From Pseudomonadota bacterium (GTDB lineage: Bacteria; Bdellovibrionota_B; Oligoflexia; Oligoflexales; CAIYRB01): a DNA stretch of 64,000 nucleotides. Shown here piece after piece: positions 40,805-48,700 of the stretch; within the stretch, counting starts at the first letter, position 1, and the number at the start of each line of letters is the position of its first letter. The position numbers were made by a program, and so were the translations under genes. Location of the stretch: contig JAPLFY010000027.1 in assembly GCA_026390435.1 (NCBI GenBank), positions 1-64,000 on the forward strand. The letters run 5' to 3'. A model generated the notes under the pieces. That model had not been told where the DNA came from. It did not search any database and saw nothing but the letters and a program-made list of their open reading frames with translations.

Positions 40805-42118
40805 ATGCGTAAGCGATCACGATCAGCTTGGAAGTGCCGGCGAGTTGGGTTCGCCGCCGGCCTTTTCTCCCTACTCTCGGCTTGTGCGTCTTATACCGAT
40901 GAGACTCGCGAGATCCGGTCCGATTATCGCGGCAGCAGTTATGCCGACGCTCTAAAAAAGCTAGATACTTCGACGTTAAAAACTGAAGACAAGAACCGGC
41001 TGCTGTATCGACTTGAAAAAGCGATGATTCTCGACCGCATGGGCGAATATGCTAAGTCGCGGACTTTGCTTATCGAGGCCGACAAGATTGCGGATGAATT
41101 GTACACCACCAGTATTACGCGCACGGCAGCCTCCTTCGTCGTCAACGATTCATCGACGGATTACGCTGGTGAAGACTATGAAAAGGTCGCCATCCACACC
41201 GAACTAGCACTTTCGTATATCGCGACCAGAGATCTGGATGCAGCTCGTGTTGAAGCCCGCAAGATCAACAACAAGCTGGCACAGATAAACGGCAATTATG
41301 AAGAGCAAAAAGACCGCTACAGCGAGGACGCCTTTGCTCGCTACCTCTCCGGGATCATTTACGAAGCTCGCGGCGAAGTAGACGATGCCATCATCGATTA
41401 CACCAAAGCGGTGAGTCTATACCGCGGCAACTTCGCCCAGTTTGTCACCGGTGGTGTCCCCGACAATCTTGTCCGAGCTTTATATCGCCTACTGGTCAAA
41501 CGAGGCCGCACAGATCGCCTGGCACAACTCGAACACGATTATCCACGCGAAGTAGCTCTCGCCAAACAGGACCTCGCTGATGATGATATGGCCGAGGTCA
41601 TTGTGGTGCATGAACTAGGCCACATCGCGGTGAAAACAGCGCAGGAATTTGCACTGCCTATTGGCCGGCAGATCGTTCGTTTTTCCTTTCCCGTCATCAA
41701 CGCAGGGCCTCGCTCATATTTTGGCAACACTGGAATCACTGATATGGCGACCCATACAACAGTGACTGCCGACAACGCGGAAGACTTGAATGCGATTGCT
41801 CGCGCCAGCCTCGAAGACCGCCGTGGGCGCATGATTGCAAAGGGTGCCGCTAGGCTCCTTGCTAAAGGTCAAATCACCGAACAAGCCTACAAGAATTTCG
41901 GCCCGCTCGGCGGTCTGCTTGCCAACGTCTACTCTGTTGTCACAGAAACTGCAGACACTCGCAGTTGGACTCTTCTGCCGGAATCTTTTGCCGTCACTCG
42001 CATGCGCTTAAAAGCAGGCAAGCACATCTTAAAAATACAAAGTGGTGGCCGTACCGGCAAAATCGAAGACATTGCCCTCCGCAAGGGCCAGATCTTCGTC
42101 TTACGGGACGCCGGTTAA
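40805..42118 (+). CDS. COG3014 family lipoprotein
   Basis: A protein of 437 residues. I use ATG 40805 (GGTGAG about ten bases upstream); a GTG at 40790, overlapping the LpoB-like stop, would add five residues. The signal ends FSLLSAC, lipobox Cys. Helical repeats (LLIEADKIADELY, EKVAIHTELALSYIATRDLDAARVEARKI) are followed by the distinctive FARYLSGIIYEARGEVDDAIIDYTKAV, then MAEVIVVHELGHIA, which resembles an HExxH-like His motif (VHELGHIAVK) but is not established as a protease. COG3014 proteins are usually partners of LpoB-type lipoproteins. Their exact role in peptidoglycan synthesis is not known. Confidence 0.82.
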   Translation: MRKRSRSAWKCRRVGFAAGLFSLLSACASYTDETREIRSDYRGSSYADALKKLDTSTLKTEDKNRLLYRLEKAMILDRMGEYAKSRTLLIEADKIADELYTTSITRTAASFVVNDSSTDYAGEDYEKVAIHTELALSYIATRDLDAARVEARKINNKLAQINGNYEEQKDRYSEDAFARYLSGIIYEARGEVDDAIIDYTKAVSLYRGNFAQFVTGGVPDNLVRALYRLLVKRGRTDRLAQLEHDYPREVALAKQDLADDDMAEVIVVHELGHIAVKTAQEFALPIGRQIVRFSFPVINAGPRSYFGNTGITDMATHTTVTADNAEDLNAIARASLEDRRGRMIAKGAARLLAKGQITEQAYKNFGPLGGLLANVYSVVTETADTRSWTLLPESFAVTRMRLKAGKHILKIQSGGRTGKIEDIALRKGQIFVLRDAG

Positions 42119-42153
42119 CGACAGCCGGATCCGTAGTGATTAGTAGTGCCGCA

Positions 42154-42714
42154 TTAGTGCGGCACTCGCCACTTGATGTTACAGCCAATACTGGGAATCT
42201 GCGGTTCAGCAACTTTTTTGCCGTTCAGCATCGCATCCACAGCTTGGCGTAGGTCATGCCCTGTGACTGGCACGTCATTGCTGGGCCGCGATGAATCAAG
42301 CTGCCCTCTGTAGAATAACTGCAACGTAGCATCATAGAGGAAAAAGTCCGGTGTGCATGCTGCCTGGTAGGCACGCGCCACCTCCTGGCTCTGATCGAAT
42401 AAATACGGGAACGCGTAGCCTCGGGTCTTGCTTTCGACAGCCATCAGTTCGGGGCGATCATCTGGGTAATTATCCACGTCATTCGAATTGATCGCGACGA
42501 CACCAACGCCTCGCTGCGGCAAATCTCGGCCGAGTCGCGCCAACTCTCCAGCCACATGCTTAACAAATGGGCAGTGGTTGCAGATGAACGTCACCAATAG
42601 ACCAGATGGACCTCGCAGTTGCTCCAGGGTCCATACCTTGCCTGAGGGATCAGGCAAGGAAATTTTTTCAGCCTGACCACCCAGAGGGGGCATGGTCGAA
42701 GGTGTTCTTGCCAT
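42154..42714 (-). CDS. Thioredoxin-like/AhpC-TSA family protein
   Basis: A protein of 186 residues from ATG 42712-42714, which has GGAG about eight bases upstream (GTG 42723 is the longer alternative). A thioredoxin-fold domain with FICNHCPFVKHVAGEL (single redox Cys in NHCPFV, typical of this peroxiredoxin-like group), INSNDVDNYPDD, GYAFPYLFDQSQEVARAYQAACTPDFFLYD with a cis-Pro/Cys region, and RGQLDSSRPSN. Cytoplasmic; probably a thiol peroxidase or disulfide-linked redox protein. It follows the small Cys-containing gene at 42726 whose stop codon overlaps its ribosome site, and ends in a hairpin (42145-42166). Confidence 0.85.
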   Translation of the reverse strand: MARTPSTMPPLGGQAEKISLPDPSGKVWTLEQLRGPSGLLVTFICNHCPFVKHVAGELARLGRDLPQRGVGVVAINSNDVDNYPDDRPELMAVESKTRGYAFPYLFDQSQEVARAYQAACTPDFFLYDATLQLFYRGQLDSSRPSNDVPVTGHDLRQAVDAMLNGKKVAEPQIPSIGCNIKWRVPH

Positions 42715-42725
42715 AATGCACACTC

Positions 42726-42929
42726 CTACGGCTTAAAGTCCCGGCGACCTAATCGCACAAGTCCCCGAGATAACATGGAAAGATTCATAATCCACAACCA
42801 CATGGCGCGGCAGTATTGCCAATCATCAGCGTCGGCAATGAGCCTTTCCTTGATAATCCCACACGAGCGACAGTGCAATGCCCAGCAGGCACTTAAGCAT
42901 GGCTTAGCGATGATGTTAGTAATTTGCAA
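42726..42929 (-). CDS. Small Cys-containing protein, probably coupled to the redoxin
   Basis: A TTG-started frame of 67 residues, with G-rich sequence upstream. It contains CLSACWALHCRSCGIIKE, four cysteines including a CxxC, then a hydrophobic/Trp-rich tail (DDWQYCRAMWLWIMN). The TAG stop lies inside the TAGGAG ribosome site of the redoxin gene at 42714, which suggests translational coupling. The spacing recalls zinc-finger or metal-binding small proteins. I do not recognise a family, and the non-ATG start lowers confidence. The rest of 42930-43044 shows nothing certain apart from the M23 gene's strong AAGGAGG site. Confidence 0.4.
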   Translation of the reverse strand: MQITNIIAKPCLSACWALHCRSCGIIKERLIADADDWQYCRAMWLWIMNLSMLSRGLVRLGRRDFKP

Positions 42930-43044
42930 TTGTCCCCCACCCCCCCTTCCGCTATGATCAGCCTTCCATTGGTTATTTGCATGCCGATCCGTGCTTTGCG
43001 CGAGGCTGCCACCAGCATTAATTTGACTCTAAGGAGGACGCATT

Positions 43045-44394
43045 ATGCGCCATCCCAGAATTACTTCTCCGATTATTATGGCGAGCTTTACTGCCGCTGC
43101 AATTTCGGTGGGTGTATTGACTGTTCGACAGGTGACTAAGTTCTTTGATGGCTTGCCTCCACCCGGCACATTCCAAGAGGGCGCTGGAGATCCTGCAGCT
43201 GCAGGCCCACCGCGCACCGCAATGAACCCGCTCATTCCTCTCGCTCCGCCGCCTCATTCGATCAGTGAACATGTCATCGCCAAGAACTCTACTCTCGCCC
43301 GCACGCTACAGAATCTAGGCTTTCTCGCCCCCGAACGTGCCACCATACTATCGGCACTTAAACCATGGGCATCTCCAACCAGGCTCATCGCCGGGACCCA
43401 ACTCAAAGCCTATATTTTAAATACCGAGGACAACTACCCGAAACGCTTCGATCTACACCTCGACAAGAATACAATCGTCCGTTTCTCCAAACAAAGCAGC
43501 GGGAACTGGACGGCATCTAACTACGAACCACCGCTTGAGCGACGCATTGCCTCCTACAGCGGCGTCGTCAACGGCTCCTTATGGAACTCTGCGGCTGGCG
43601 CAGGGATGGACCCGCAAATCATTAGCAGACTCACTGAGATTTTTGGTTGGCAGGTTGATTTCCACCGCGAAGTGCAGCGTGGGGATCGCTGGCGTTTAAC
43701 AGTGGAACGATTCTATAGCGAAGGCAAACCCGTCCGGCTCGGCGAGATCATCGCCGCTGAATACGACAACGATGGCAATATTAACACAGCGGTCCTTGCT
43801 CCTGATGAAGGGCAATATTACACGCCTGAAGGCAATAGCCTGCGTCGCATGTTTCTACGGTCCCCGTTGCGCTTTGCCCGCATTACTTCTGGTTTTAACG
43901 CGCATCGTTTTCATCCAATCTTGCACATAGCTAAGCCACACCTTGGCATAGATTACGGCGCCGCCACCGGCACGCCTATCATGGCGGTAGGTGCTGGCAC
44001 TGTCGCATTTGCAGCCTATCACGGTGCCTCCGGCAATACCGTGACTCTGAGGCATAATTCCGTTTATTCCACTCACTACAAACATCTCTCACGCTTTGCC
44101 GCAGACGTTCACCCCGGCTCGCGCGTCAAAATGGGCCAAATCATCGGCTACGTAGGGCGGACAGGCCTTGCCACGGGCCCACATCTGCATTTTGAATTAC
44201 ATGCTAATGGCAGATACGTGGACCCAAGCGGTATCCGCCTGCCCACCGCTGACCCGCTGCCGGCAAAACAATTGGCCAGTTTTAAAGCTGTAGCCAGCAA
44301 AGCACTGTCCGAATTGCCACCGTGGAGTGCTGGTATGCTCACCGATGCTCGTCGCGCTTCAAGGGATAGCGATGACGAGGAAAAAACTCAGTGA
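43045..44394 (+). CDS. M23 family metallopeptidase (LytM-like endopeptidase)
   Basis: A protein of 449 residues. An AAGGAGG ribosome site lies seven bases before ATG. N-terminal anchor helix (about 6-28), Pro-rich linker, a LysM/OapA-like middle region (about 75-250), and a C-terminal M23 domain with RITSGFNAHRFHPIL, HLGIDYGAATGTPIMAVG (HxxxD zinc ligands) and GPHLHFEL (HxH). These enzymes cleave peptidoglycan cross-links in the periplasm, or regulate amidases when inactive. Here all four zinc-site motifs are intact, so catalysis is likely. It ends two bases from the convergent VOC gene. Confidence 0.92.
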   Translation: MRHPRITSPIIMASFTAAAISVGVLTVRQVTKFFDGLPPPGTFQEGAGDPAAAGPPRTAMNPLIPLAPPPHSISEHVIAKNSTLARTLQNLGFLAPERATILSALKPWASPTRLIAGTQLKAYILNTEDNYPKRFDLHLDKNTIVRFSKQSSGNWTASNYEPPLERRIASYSGVVNGSLWNSAAGAGMDPQIISRLTEIFGWQVDFHREVQRGDRWRLTVERFYSEGKPVRLGEIIAAEYDNDGNINTAVLAPDEGQYYTPEGNSLRRMFLRSPLRFARITSGFNAHRFHPILHIAKPHLGIDYGAATGTPIMAVGAGTVAFAAYHGASGNTVTLRHNSVYSTHYKHLSRFAADVHPGSRVKMGQIIGYVGRTGLATGPHLHFELHANGRYVDPSGIRLPTADPLPAKQLASFKAVASKALSELPPWSAGMLTDARRASRDSDDEEKTQ

Positions 44395-44395
44395 G

Positions 44396-45166
44396 CTAGT
44401 GAGCCGTTGACGTCATAACTCCAAATACAGCGCCCTGCGGATCTTGAGCCACGGCCTGTGCACCCCAAATATGGGACACGGGCGCGGCCAAGAGGCGACC
44501 ACCGCCTGCCTTAATAGCAGCTACGGTCAGCTCCATATCTTCGACTTGAAAGTAAGGCAACCAATGGGCCGGCACTGCTTGGAAGCGAGTGCTCAACGTG
44601 ATCATCGCAGCTACCGGGCGCGCACCCACGGTAAACATTTTTATATTTATAGGCCCTTGCCCTTCACTTTCAGCCTGCCAATCAAACATTTGCTGATAAA
44701 ACTGAGTAGCTACCTCAGCATTGTGGGTGGACAGCTCATGCCAGGCCAGAGACGCGGGACTAGTTGTCGATGCATGAGCGTCCTGCCAAAGACCAAGAGG
44801 AGCACCAGTAGGGTCCTGAATCAGAGCCATGTGCCCCAAATCGGCGAAGCCAAAAGACTCGGCAGTCACTTTCGCCCCTTGTCCCTTAGCTGCCGCGAGA
44901 GCCGTATCGACATCAGCTACACCCACATAAGGCAACCAATGCGCTGCCGCTGGCCTTGCTGCGAGCTCTACCGACATTGGATAAAGCCCACCAAAACGCC
45001 TGTGGGAATGCCTTAGATGCGTATAAATCACGCCGTCGGCCAGTTCCTCGTCGTCCATCTGCCAGGCAAATAAACGCTGGTAAAACTCCTTAGCCGCAGG
45101 CGCCGTTGTCGTCATAAGCTCCCACCTAACGAAAGTTCCTGCTGATTTGACCGGGACCTTTGACAT
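44396..45166 (-). CDS. VOC family protein, two glyoxalase-like domains
   Basis: A protein of 256 residues from ATG 45164-45166, with GGAG eight bases upstream (the longer frame to 45217 lacks one). Two tandem vicinal-oxygen-chelate modules: residues 1-120 (TFVRWELMTTTAPAAKEFYQ, GGLYPMSVEL, ALIQDPTGAPLGLWQ) and 130-256 (LAWHELSTHNAEVATQFYQQ, VAQDPQGAVFGVM). This pattern is usual for small bacterial VOC proteins annotated as glyoxalase/bleomycin-resistance-like. Metal ligands are not all obvious, so enzyme function is unassigned. Divergent from the GAF gene across 74 bases. Confidence 0.85.
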   Translation of the reverse strand: MSKVPVKSAGTFVRWELMTTTAPAAKEFYQRLFAWQMDDEELADGVIYTHLRHSHRRFGGLYPMSVELAARPAAAHWLPYVGVADVDTALAAAKGQGAKVTAESFGFADLGHMALIQDPTGAPLGLWQDAHASTTSPASLAWHELSTHNAEVATQFYQQMFDWQAESEGQGPINIKMFTVGARPVAAMITLSTRFQAVPAHWLPYFQVEDMELTVAAIKAGGGRLLAAPVSHIWGAQAVAQDPQGAVFGVMTSTAH

Positions 45167-45240
45167 GACAGGTGCTCCTACGATAAGGGATCGACAACGC
45201 CCTCCGAGGCGTACCACAAGAAAATTGCCGAGGAAAGCCC

Positions 45241-45735
45241 ATGACTACAAGTCAGCCGTCAACATCTGCTTCCCTGCGAGAAATTCAACACATAGTCGAC
45301 ACAGCGCCGGATGCGACAGCAGCATTAGACCGCGCGATGGCCTATCTGCATGCAACCCGGAAAGATTATCACTGGGTGGGGATTTACCGCCTGGTCGGCG
45401 ATGTCCTCGAGCTAGGGCCCTACCGCGGTCCGACCACCGATCATGCACGCATACCAGTCGGCCGCGGCGTCTGTGGCACTGCCGTCGCCGAGAACCGCAA
45501 TCAGGTCGTGGGCGACGTCCGCGCCTTGAGCAACTACCTTGCCTGTAATTTAGAAACGCGCAGTGAGATGGTTATACTTATTCGGCACCCAGAGACCGCC
45601 GCAATATTGGGTCAAATCGACATCGACGGCACCCAGTTGAACCAATTTAGTAGCGAAGAAGAGCGATTTATCAATGAGGTCGCAGCAGCACTGGCGCGGC
45701 CACTCATGGCACTCAGTCACGCTCATCAGACCTGA
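45241..45735 (+). CDS. GAF-domain protein, free-methionine-R-sulfoxide reductase-like
   Basis: A protein of 164 residues, a single GAF fold, matching the YebR/fRMsr size. Diagnostic stretches: WVGIYRLVGDVLELGPYRGP, RIPVGRGVCGTAV and DVRALSNYLACNLETRSEMVI. In fRMsr three cysteines act in catalysis and recycling; here two are present (RGVC and LACN), and the first, which precedes RIP in E. coli, is replaced (HARIP). The enzyme reduces free methionine-R-sulfoxide with thioredoxin. The loss of one Cys does not rule this out, as the LAC cysteine is the catalytic one in known members. GAGG lies seven bases before ATG. Confidence 0.8.
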   Translation: MTTSQPSTSASLREIQHIVDTAPDATAALDRAMAYLHATRKDYHWVGIYRLVGDVLELGPYRGPTTDHARIPVGRGVCGTAVAENRNQVVGDVRALSNYLACNLETRSEMVILIRHPETAAILGQIDIDGTQLNQFSSEEERFINEVAAALARPLMALSHAHQT

Positions 45736-45799
45736 AACCTATTTGCAACGGTCCCCCTTTGGATTAACCTTGTAGAACCGAGCACATAGGGGACCAACC

Positions 45800-47230
45800 A
45801 TCCAACCAAACGCGCACCGACGCCGGCTGTCTCTGACGCTAATCACTGGCGCTGTTAGCGAGAGCATCAACAAGATTGCTCCGCTCCTGGTTCTTTACAT
45901 TGGGCAATCTGTACTGACAGTGTCTGGCTTTGGCTCAGTGCAATTCGCGCTGTCATTCATCGATCTTTTCCTGCCCTTCATTGCTTTTGGCTACGGCGGT
46001 TTCGGCTCCATCGCTATTGGCAGACCCGAGAGCAGCCCGATACCGATAAACAAAGTAGCTCCAGCGATCGCAGTGCTAAAACTTGCACAAAGCATGGTGG
46101 CACTTTCGATTGCCGCTCTTTTTTTGCTACTACCGAGATACGTTGAATACCGCACGTTAGTGTGCGCACTTAGCTTTCTCTTCATCTCGTCGGCGTTAGA
46201 CACAGAATATGTACACTCAGGAACACAAACTCTAACGGTCCGAAATTTATTTAGCATGCTGAGTAAAGGCATTTGCCTTGTCGGCGTCATCTTGCTGGTA
46301 AAACATCCAGAAGACAGCCTTCGGTATGGCGTCCTGACAGCATTACCTAATGCATTAGTCGTATTTATGTCGCTATTTTATACCGTTCGCAGGTTGCCAT
46401 GGCATAAACCGTCGATGGCAGATCTAAAGACAGTATTCCTGCAAGCCACCCCCTTCGGCATCACCACCATACTTTGTTTATTAGTGGAGCGCTTTGACGT
46501 CTTCTTTGTTGAAGCGATCGGTGGAAGTACAGCAGTAGGACTTTATGCCGGACCATTACGTGTCGTTCAAAGTATCGCCACAGCTGCCACTATGGTCAGT
46601 GCGATCTACTTCTCTGAACTAGTTCGCATCAAAGATCCGCGATCTTTCAGCCGGCATGTTGAGTTCAGTATCTTGACGGCCGCTCTTGTGTTGGCACCGG
46701 TGGCCGTGGGCGCATGGTTCGTCGGTGACGACCTACTGGCAACGGTATTTGCCGCCACTTACTCGGGGCGCGGCCCGATCCCAGGTTATGTACTCGGCAT
46801 TTTGTCGTGTGGCGTAGTCGCTACTGTTGGCATCAACGCCTTTGGTTTGCAGGTGCTCTGGCTGAAAAACAACTTAAAGCCTCTAAATTGGATTTATTTC
46901 TTCGGTCTTTTAGGTGGCTGCTCAATGGCCACCCTCTTAGGTTGGACGTTCGGCGTACTTGGTGTCGCAGCCGCAGTCCTCATTGCAAAGTTAGGCATCG
47001 CCATTGGCTGCTACCTAGTTGCGAAACGCTTTCTTCCCGGCTTCTCATGGGCTTTCGCAGTGCGCATTAGTGTGGCCTGTATTGCCATGGGTGGCGTCTT
47101 AGCAGCCGTCGGTGCCAATTACTCGGTATGGGCACGCATCGCCGCTGGTGCCGTCACTTACGGCGTGGCTACGGGTTTATTATTTCGCCATGAATGGCCA
47201 AGGGTGATCAAATCTCTGCGACGGTCATGA
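45800..47230 (+). CDS. Polysaccharide flippase (Wzx/MATE-like), probably with an ATC start
   Basis: A protein of 476 residues if started at ATC 45800, which has AGGGGA upstream at proper distance. The first canonical start in frame is GTG 45920, but the in-frame stretch before it (RLSLTLITGAVSESINKIAP, then LLVLYIGQSVLTV) is a typical first helix of flippases, continuing into GFGSVQFALSFIDLFLPFIAFGYGG. About 12-14 helices follow, with the MurJ/Wzx-like pattern. Flippases move polyprenyl-linked sugars across the inner membrane. No other polysaccharide genes are adjacent. The noncanonical start or a mutated ATG needs checking. Ends 63 bases before the DUF4143 gene's stop. Confidence 0.75.
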   Translation: MQPNAHRRRLSLTLITGAVSESINKIAPLLVLYIGQSVLTVSGFGSVQFALSFIDLFLPFIAFGYGGFGSIAIGRPESSPIPINKVAPAIAVLKLAQSMVALSIAALFLLLPRYVEYRTLVCALSFLFISSALDTEYVHSGTQTLTVRNLFSMLSKGICLVGVILLVKHPEDSLRYGVLTALPNALVVFMSLFYTVRRLPWHKPSMADLKTVFLQATPFGITTILCLLVERFDVFFVEAIGGSTAVGLYAGPLRVVQSIATAATMVSAIYFSELVRIKDPRSFSRHVEFSILTAALVLAPVAVGAWFVGDDLLATVFAATYSGRGPIPGYVLGILSCGVVATVGINAFGLQVLWLKNNLKPLNWIYFFGLLGGCSMATLLGWTFGVLGVAAAVLIAKLGIAIGCYLVAKRFLPGFSWAFAVRISVACIAMGGVLAAVGANYSVWARIAAGAVTYGVATGLLFRHEWPRVIKSLRRS

Positions 47231-47293
47231 AGTAACATCGGTCACTGCTTTGGAGTTAGAGTCGCATTGACCAGGGTATTTATAGCATTTGAG

Positions 47294-48541
47294 CTAGGGG
47301 GCCGGATGCTCGAGCAGCCACTGGCGCACCGGCTGGATCACCAACTTGACGTCGCCGATGCGGATCTCGTCAGCGTGATCCCAGGTTAATATGCGTATTT
47401 TCTTAACCCGTAGTTCGGCCGAGGCCTGTGCTAGAGCGCGCAGCTCGCGGTCACGTGTCTTTTGTTCGTGCATCGTCCAAGCCACTTGGATCAGCTCATC
47501 GTTCTGTACCCCAATGCGAGTCAGAAAATCGACCTCATAGCCACCAGCGGTGACGTAATAAAACAGATTCATGTTTGGTTCAAACCCGCGCCGCACCAGC
47601 TCGATGAAGACAGCATTTTCGAGCAAATGCCCATAGTCCGGACTGTTCGAGATTTTCTTGGCCGTCAGGAATCCGTTGTCATAGACATAGGCCTTACGGT
47701 CGAACTTCAGGCGCTTTCTTGCCCCGAAATGGAAGCGAGGCAGCTCGGCAAACAGATAAGCCTGCTGGCCATACAGTAGAAACTTCTTAACAGTTGGCGA
47801 GCTGATCGCGGCGTCTAGTCCGCGCACAAGACTGTCGTTACTAAAGCGCGATGCCACACTGTGAAGCACAAGCGTATAAAGATCGTGAAGCTCTTGAACA
47901 TTACGAATCTTAAAGCGGCGCACGACATCTTTGAGGACAATAGAATCCCAAAGTGCGCCGAGGTAGCTGCTGACATCGGCCTTGCCAATAACGACTTCTG
48001 GGAACCCGCCGTGAGTCAGATAGCGCATCAGCGCATCGTCGCCTTCGGCAGACCCAGCGGCCGAACATTCGCGGTAAGAAAACGGCAGCAGCTTTAAGGC
48101 AAAATGGCGGCCGGTCAGAGCCGTGGCCAGCTCGCGACTGAGAAGGTGGGCATTCGATCCGGTAACCAGGCAATTGTAGCCTTCACGATGCAGCCGGTGG
48201 AGGAACGATTCCCAGCGCGGGAAGTTTTGGATCTCATCGAAAAAATAATACTTGGCTGTGGGGTAGACCTGCTTAAGCGCCGAAATGATGTCGTCACCAG
48301 TGGCTTGCTGGGGAAAACCTTCGTCCTCGAAGTTGAGGTAGGCACAGGCTTTGCCACGCATGACGAGTTTGGCCAGTGTCGATTTTCCGCACCGGCGTGG
48401 TCCGATAATGACCTTGACCAGTGGTGACTCAAGGGCATCCAATAACGTTGTTAGGCTTTCACGGCCGACTATGGGCTCACTAAGAGGCCGTCGGAGTTCG
48501 GCCTTTTGACGCAGCACCAATTGGTAAAGTGAGTTGCTCAT
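47294..48541 (-). CDS. AAA ATPase with DUF4143 C-terminal domain
   Basis: A protein of 415 residues, typical of the stand-alone AAA_14/DUF4143 family. Walker A KVIIGPRRCGKSTLAKLV, Walker B YYFFDEIQNF, sensor LVTGSNAHLLSRELATALTGRH, a linker helix region, then the DUF4143 part with a PD-(D/E)XK-like pattern (GHLLENAVFIELVRRGF, YYVTAGGYEVDFLTRIG and LIQVAW). The catalytic acids of the nuclease fold appear to be present (EVDF, Gln/Val/Trp motif). These genes are scattered by horizontal transfer and of unknown function, possibly defence or regulation. A palindromic element lies 59 bases upstream. Confidence 0.88.
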   Translation of the reverse strand: MSNSLYQLVLRQKAELRRPLSEPIVGRESLTTLLDALESPLVKVIIGPRRCGKSTLAKLVMRGKACAYLNFEDEGFPQQATGDDIISALKQVYPTAKYYFFDEIQNFPRWESFLHRLHREGYNCLVTGSNAHLLSRELATALTGRHFALKLLPFSYRECSAAGSAEGDDALMRYLTHGGFPEVVIGKADVSSYLGALWDSIVLKDVVRRFKIRNVQELHDLYTLVLHSVASRFSNDSLVRGLDAAISSPTVKKFLLYGQQAYLFAELPRFHFGARKRLKFDRKAYVYDNGFLTAKKISNSPDYGHLLENAVFIELVRRGFEPNMNLFYYVTAGGYEVDFLTRIGVQNDELIQVAWTMHEQKTRDRELRALAQASAELRVKKIRILTWDHADEIRIGDVKLVIQPVRQWLLEHPAP

Positions 48542-48599
48542 ACTTTATAATAATTCCATTTATTCTAAAGTACAAGATTTCTATTTCTTGACGGTTGAC

Positions 48600-48678
48600 G
48601 GGGTCAGTCACTCTCAGCAAGCAACGGTTATTGCTGCAAACAAAACATTTCAGTAGCTTGGCGGAAGTGACTGACCCC
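48600..48678. repeat. REP-like palindromic element, copy C
   Basis: Starts GGGGTCAGTCACT and ends AGTGACTGACCCC, 13-bp perfect inverted termini, with a 53-base centre. It is a variant (TCAGTCAC) of copy A (TCAGGCAC). It sits between the DUF4143 gene start and the dienelactone hydrolase gene. Confidence 0.8.
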
Positions 48679-48700
48679 ACATAACTCCAAGGAGCCCCTC

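Noticed and set aside
42145-42166. Hairpin AGTGCCGCA-ttag-TGCGGCACT as an intrinsic terminator between convergent genes
   Set aside because: The stem is perfect but overlaps the redoxin's last codons and is not followed by a T-run on either strand, so termination is unproven.
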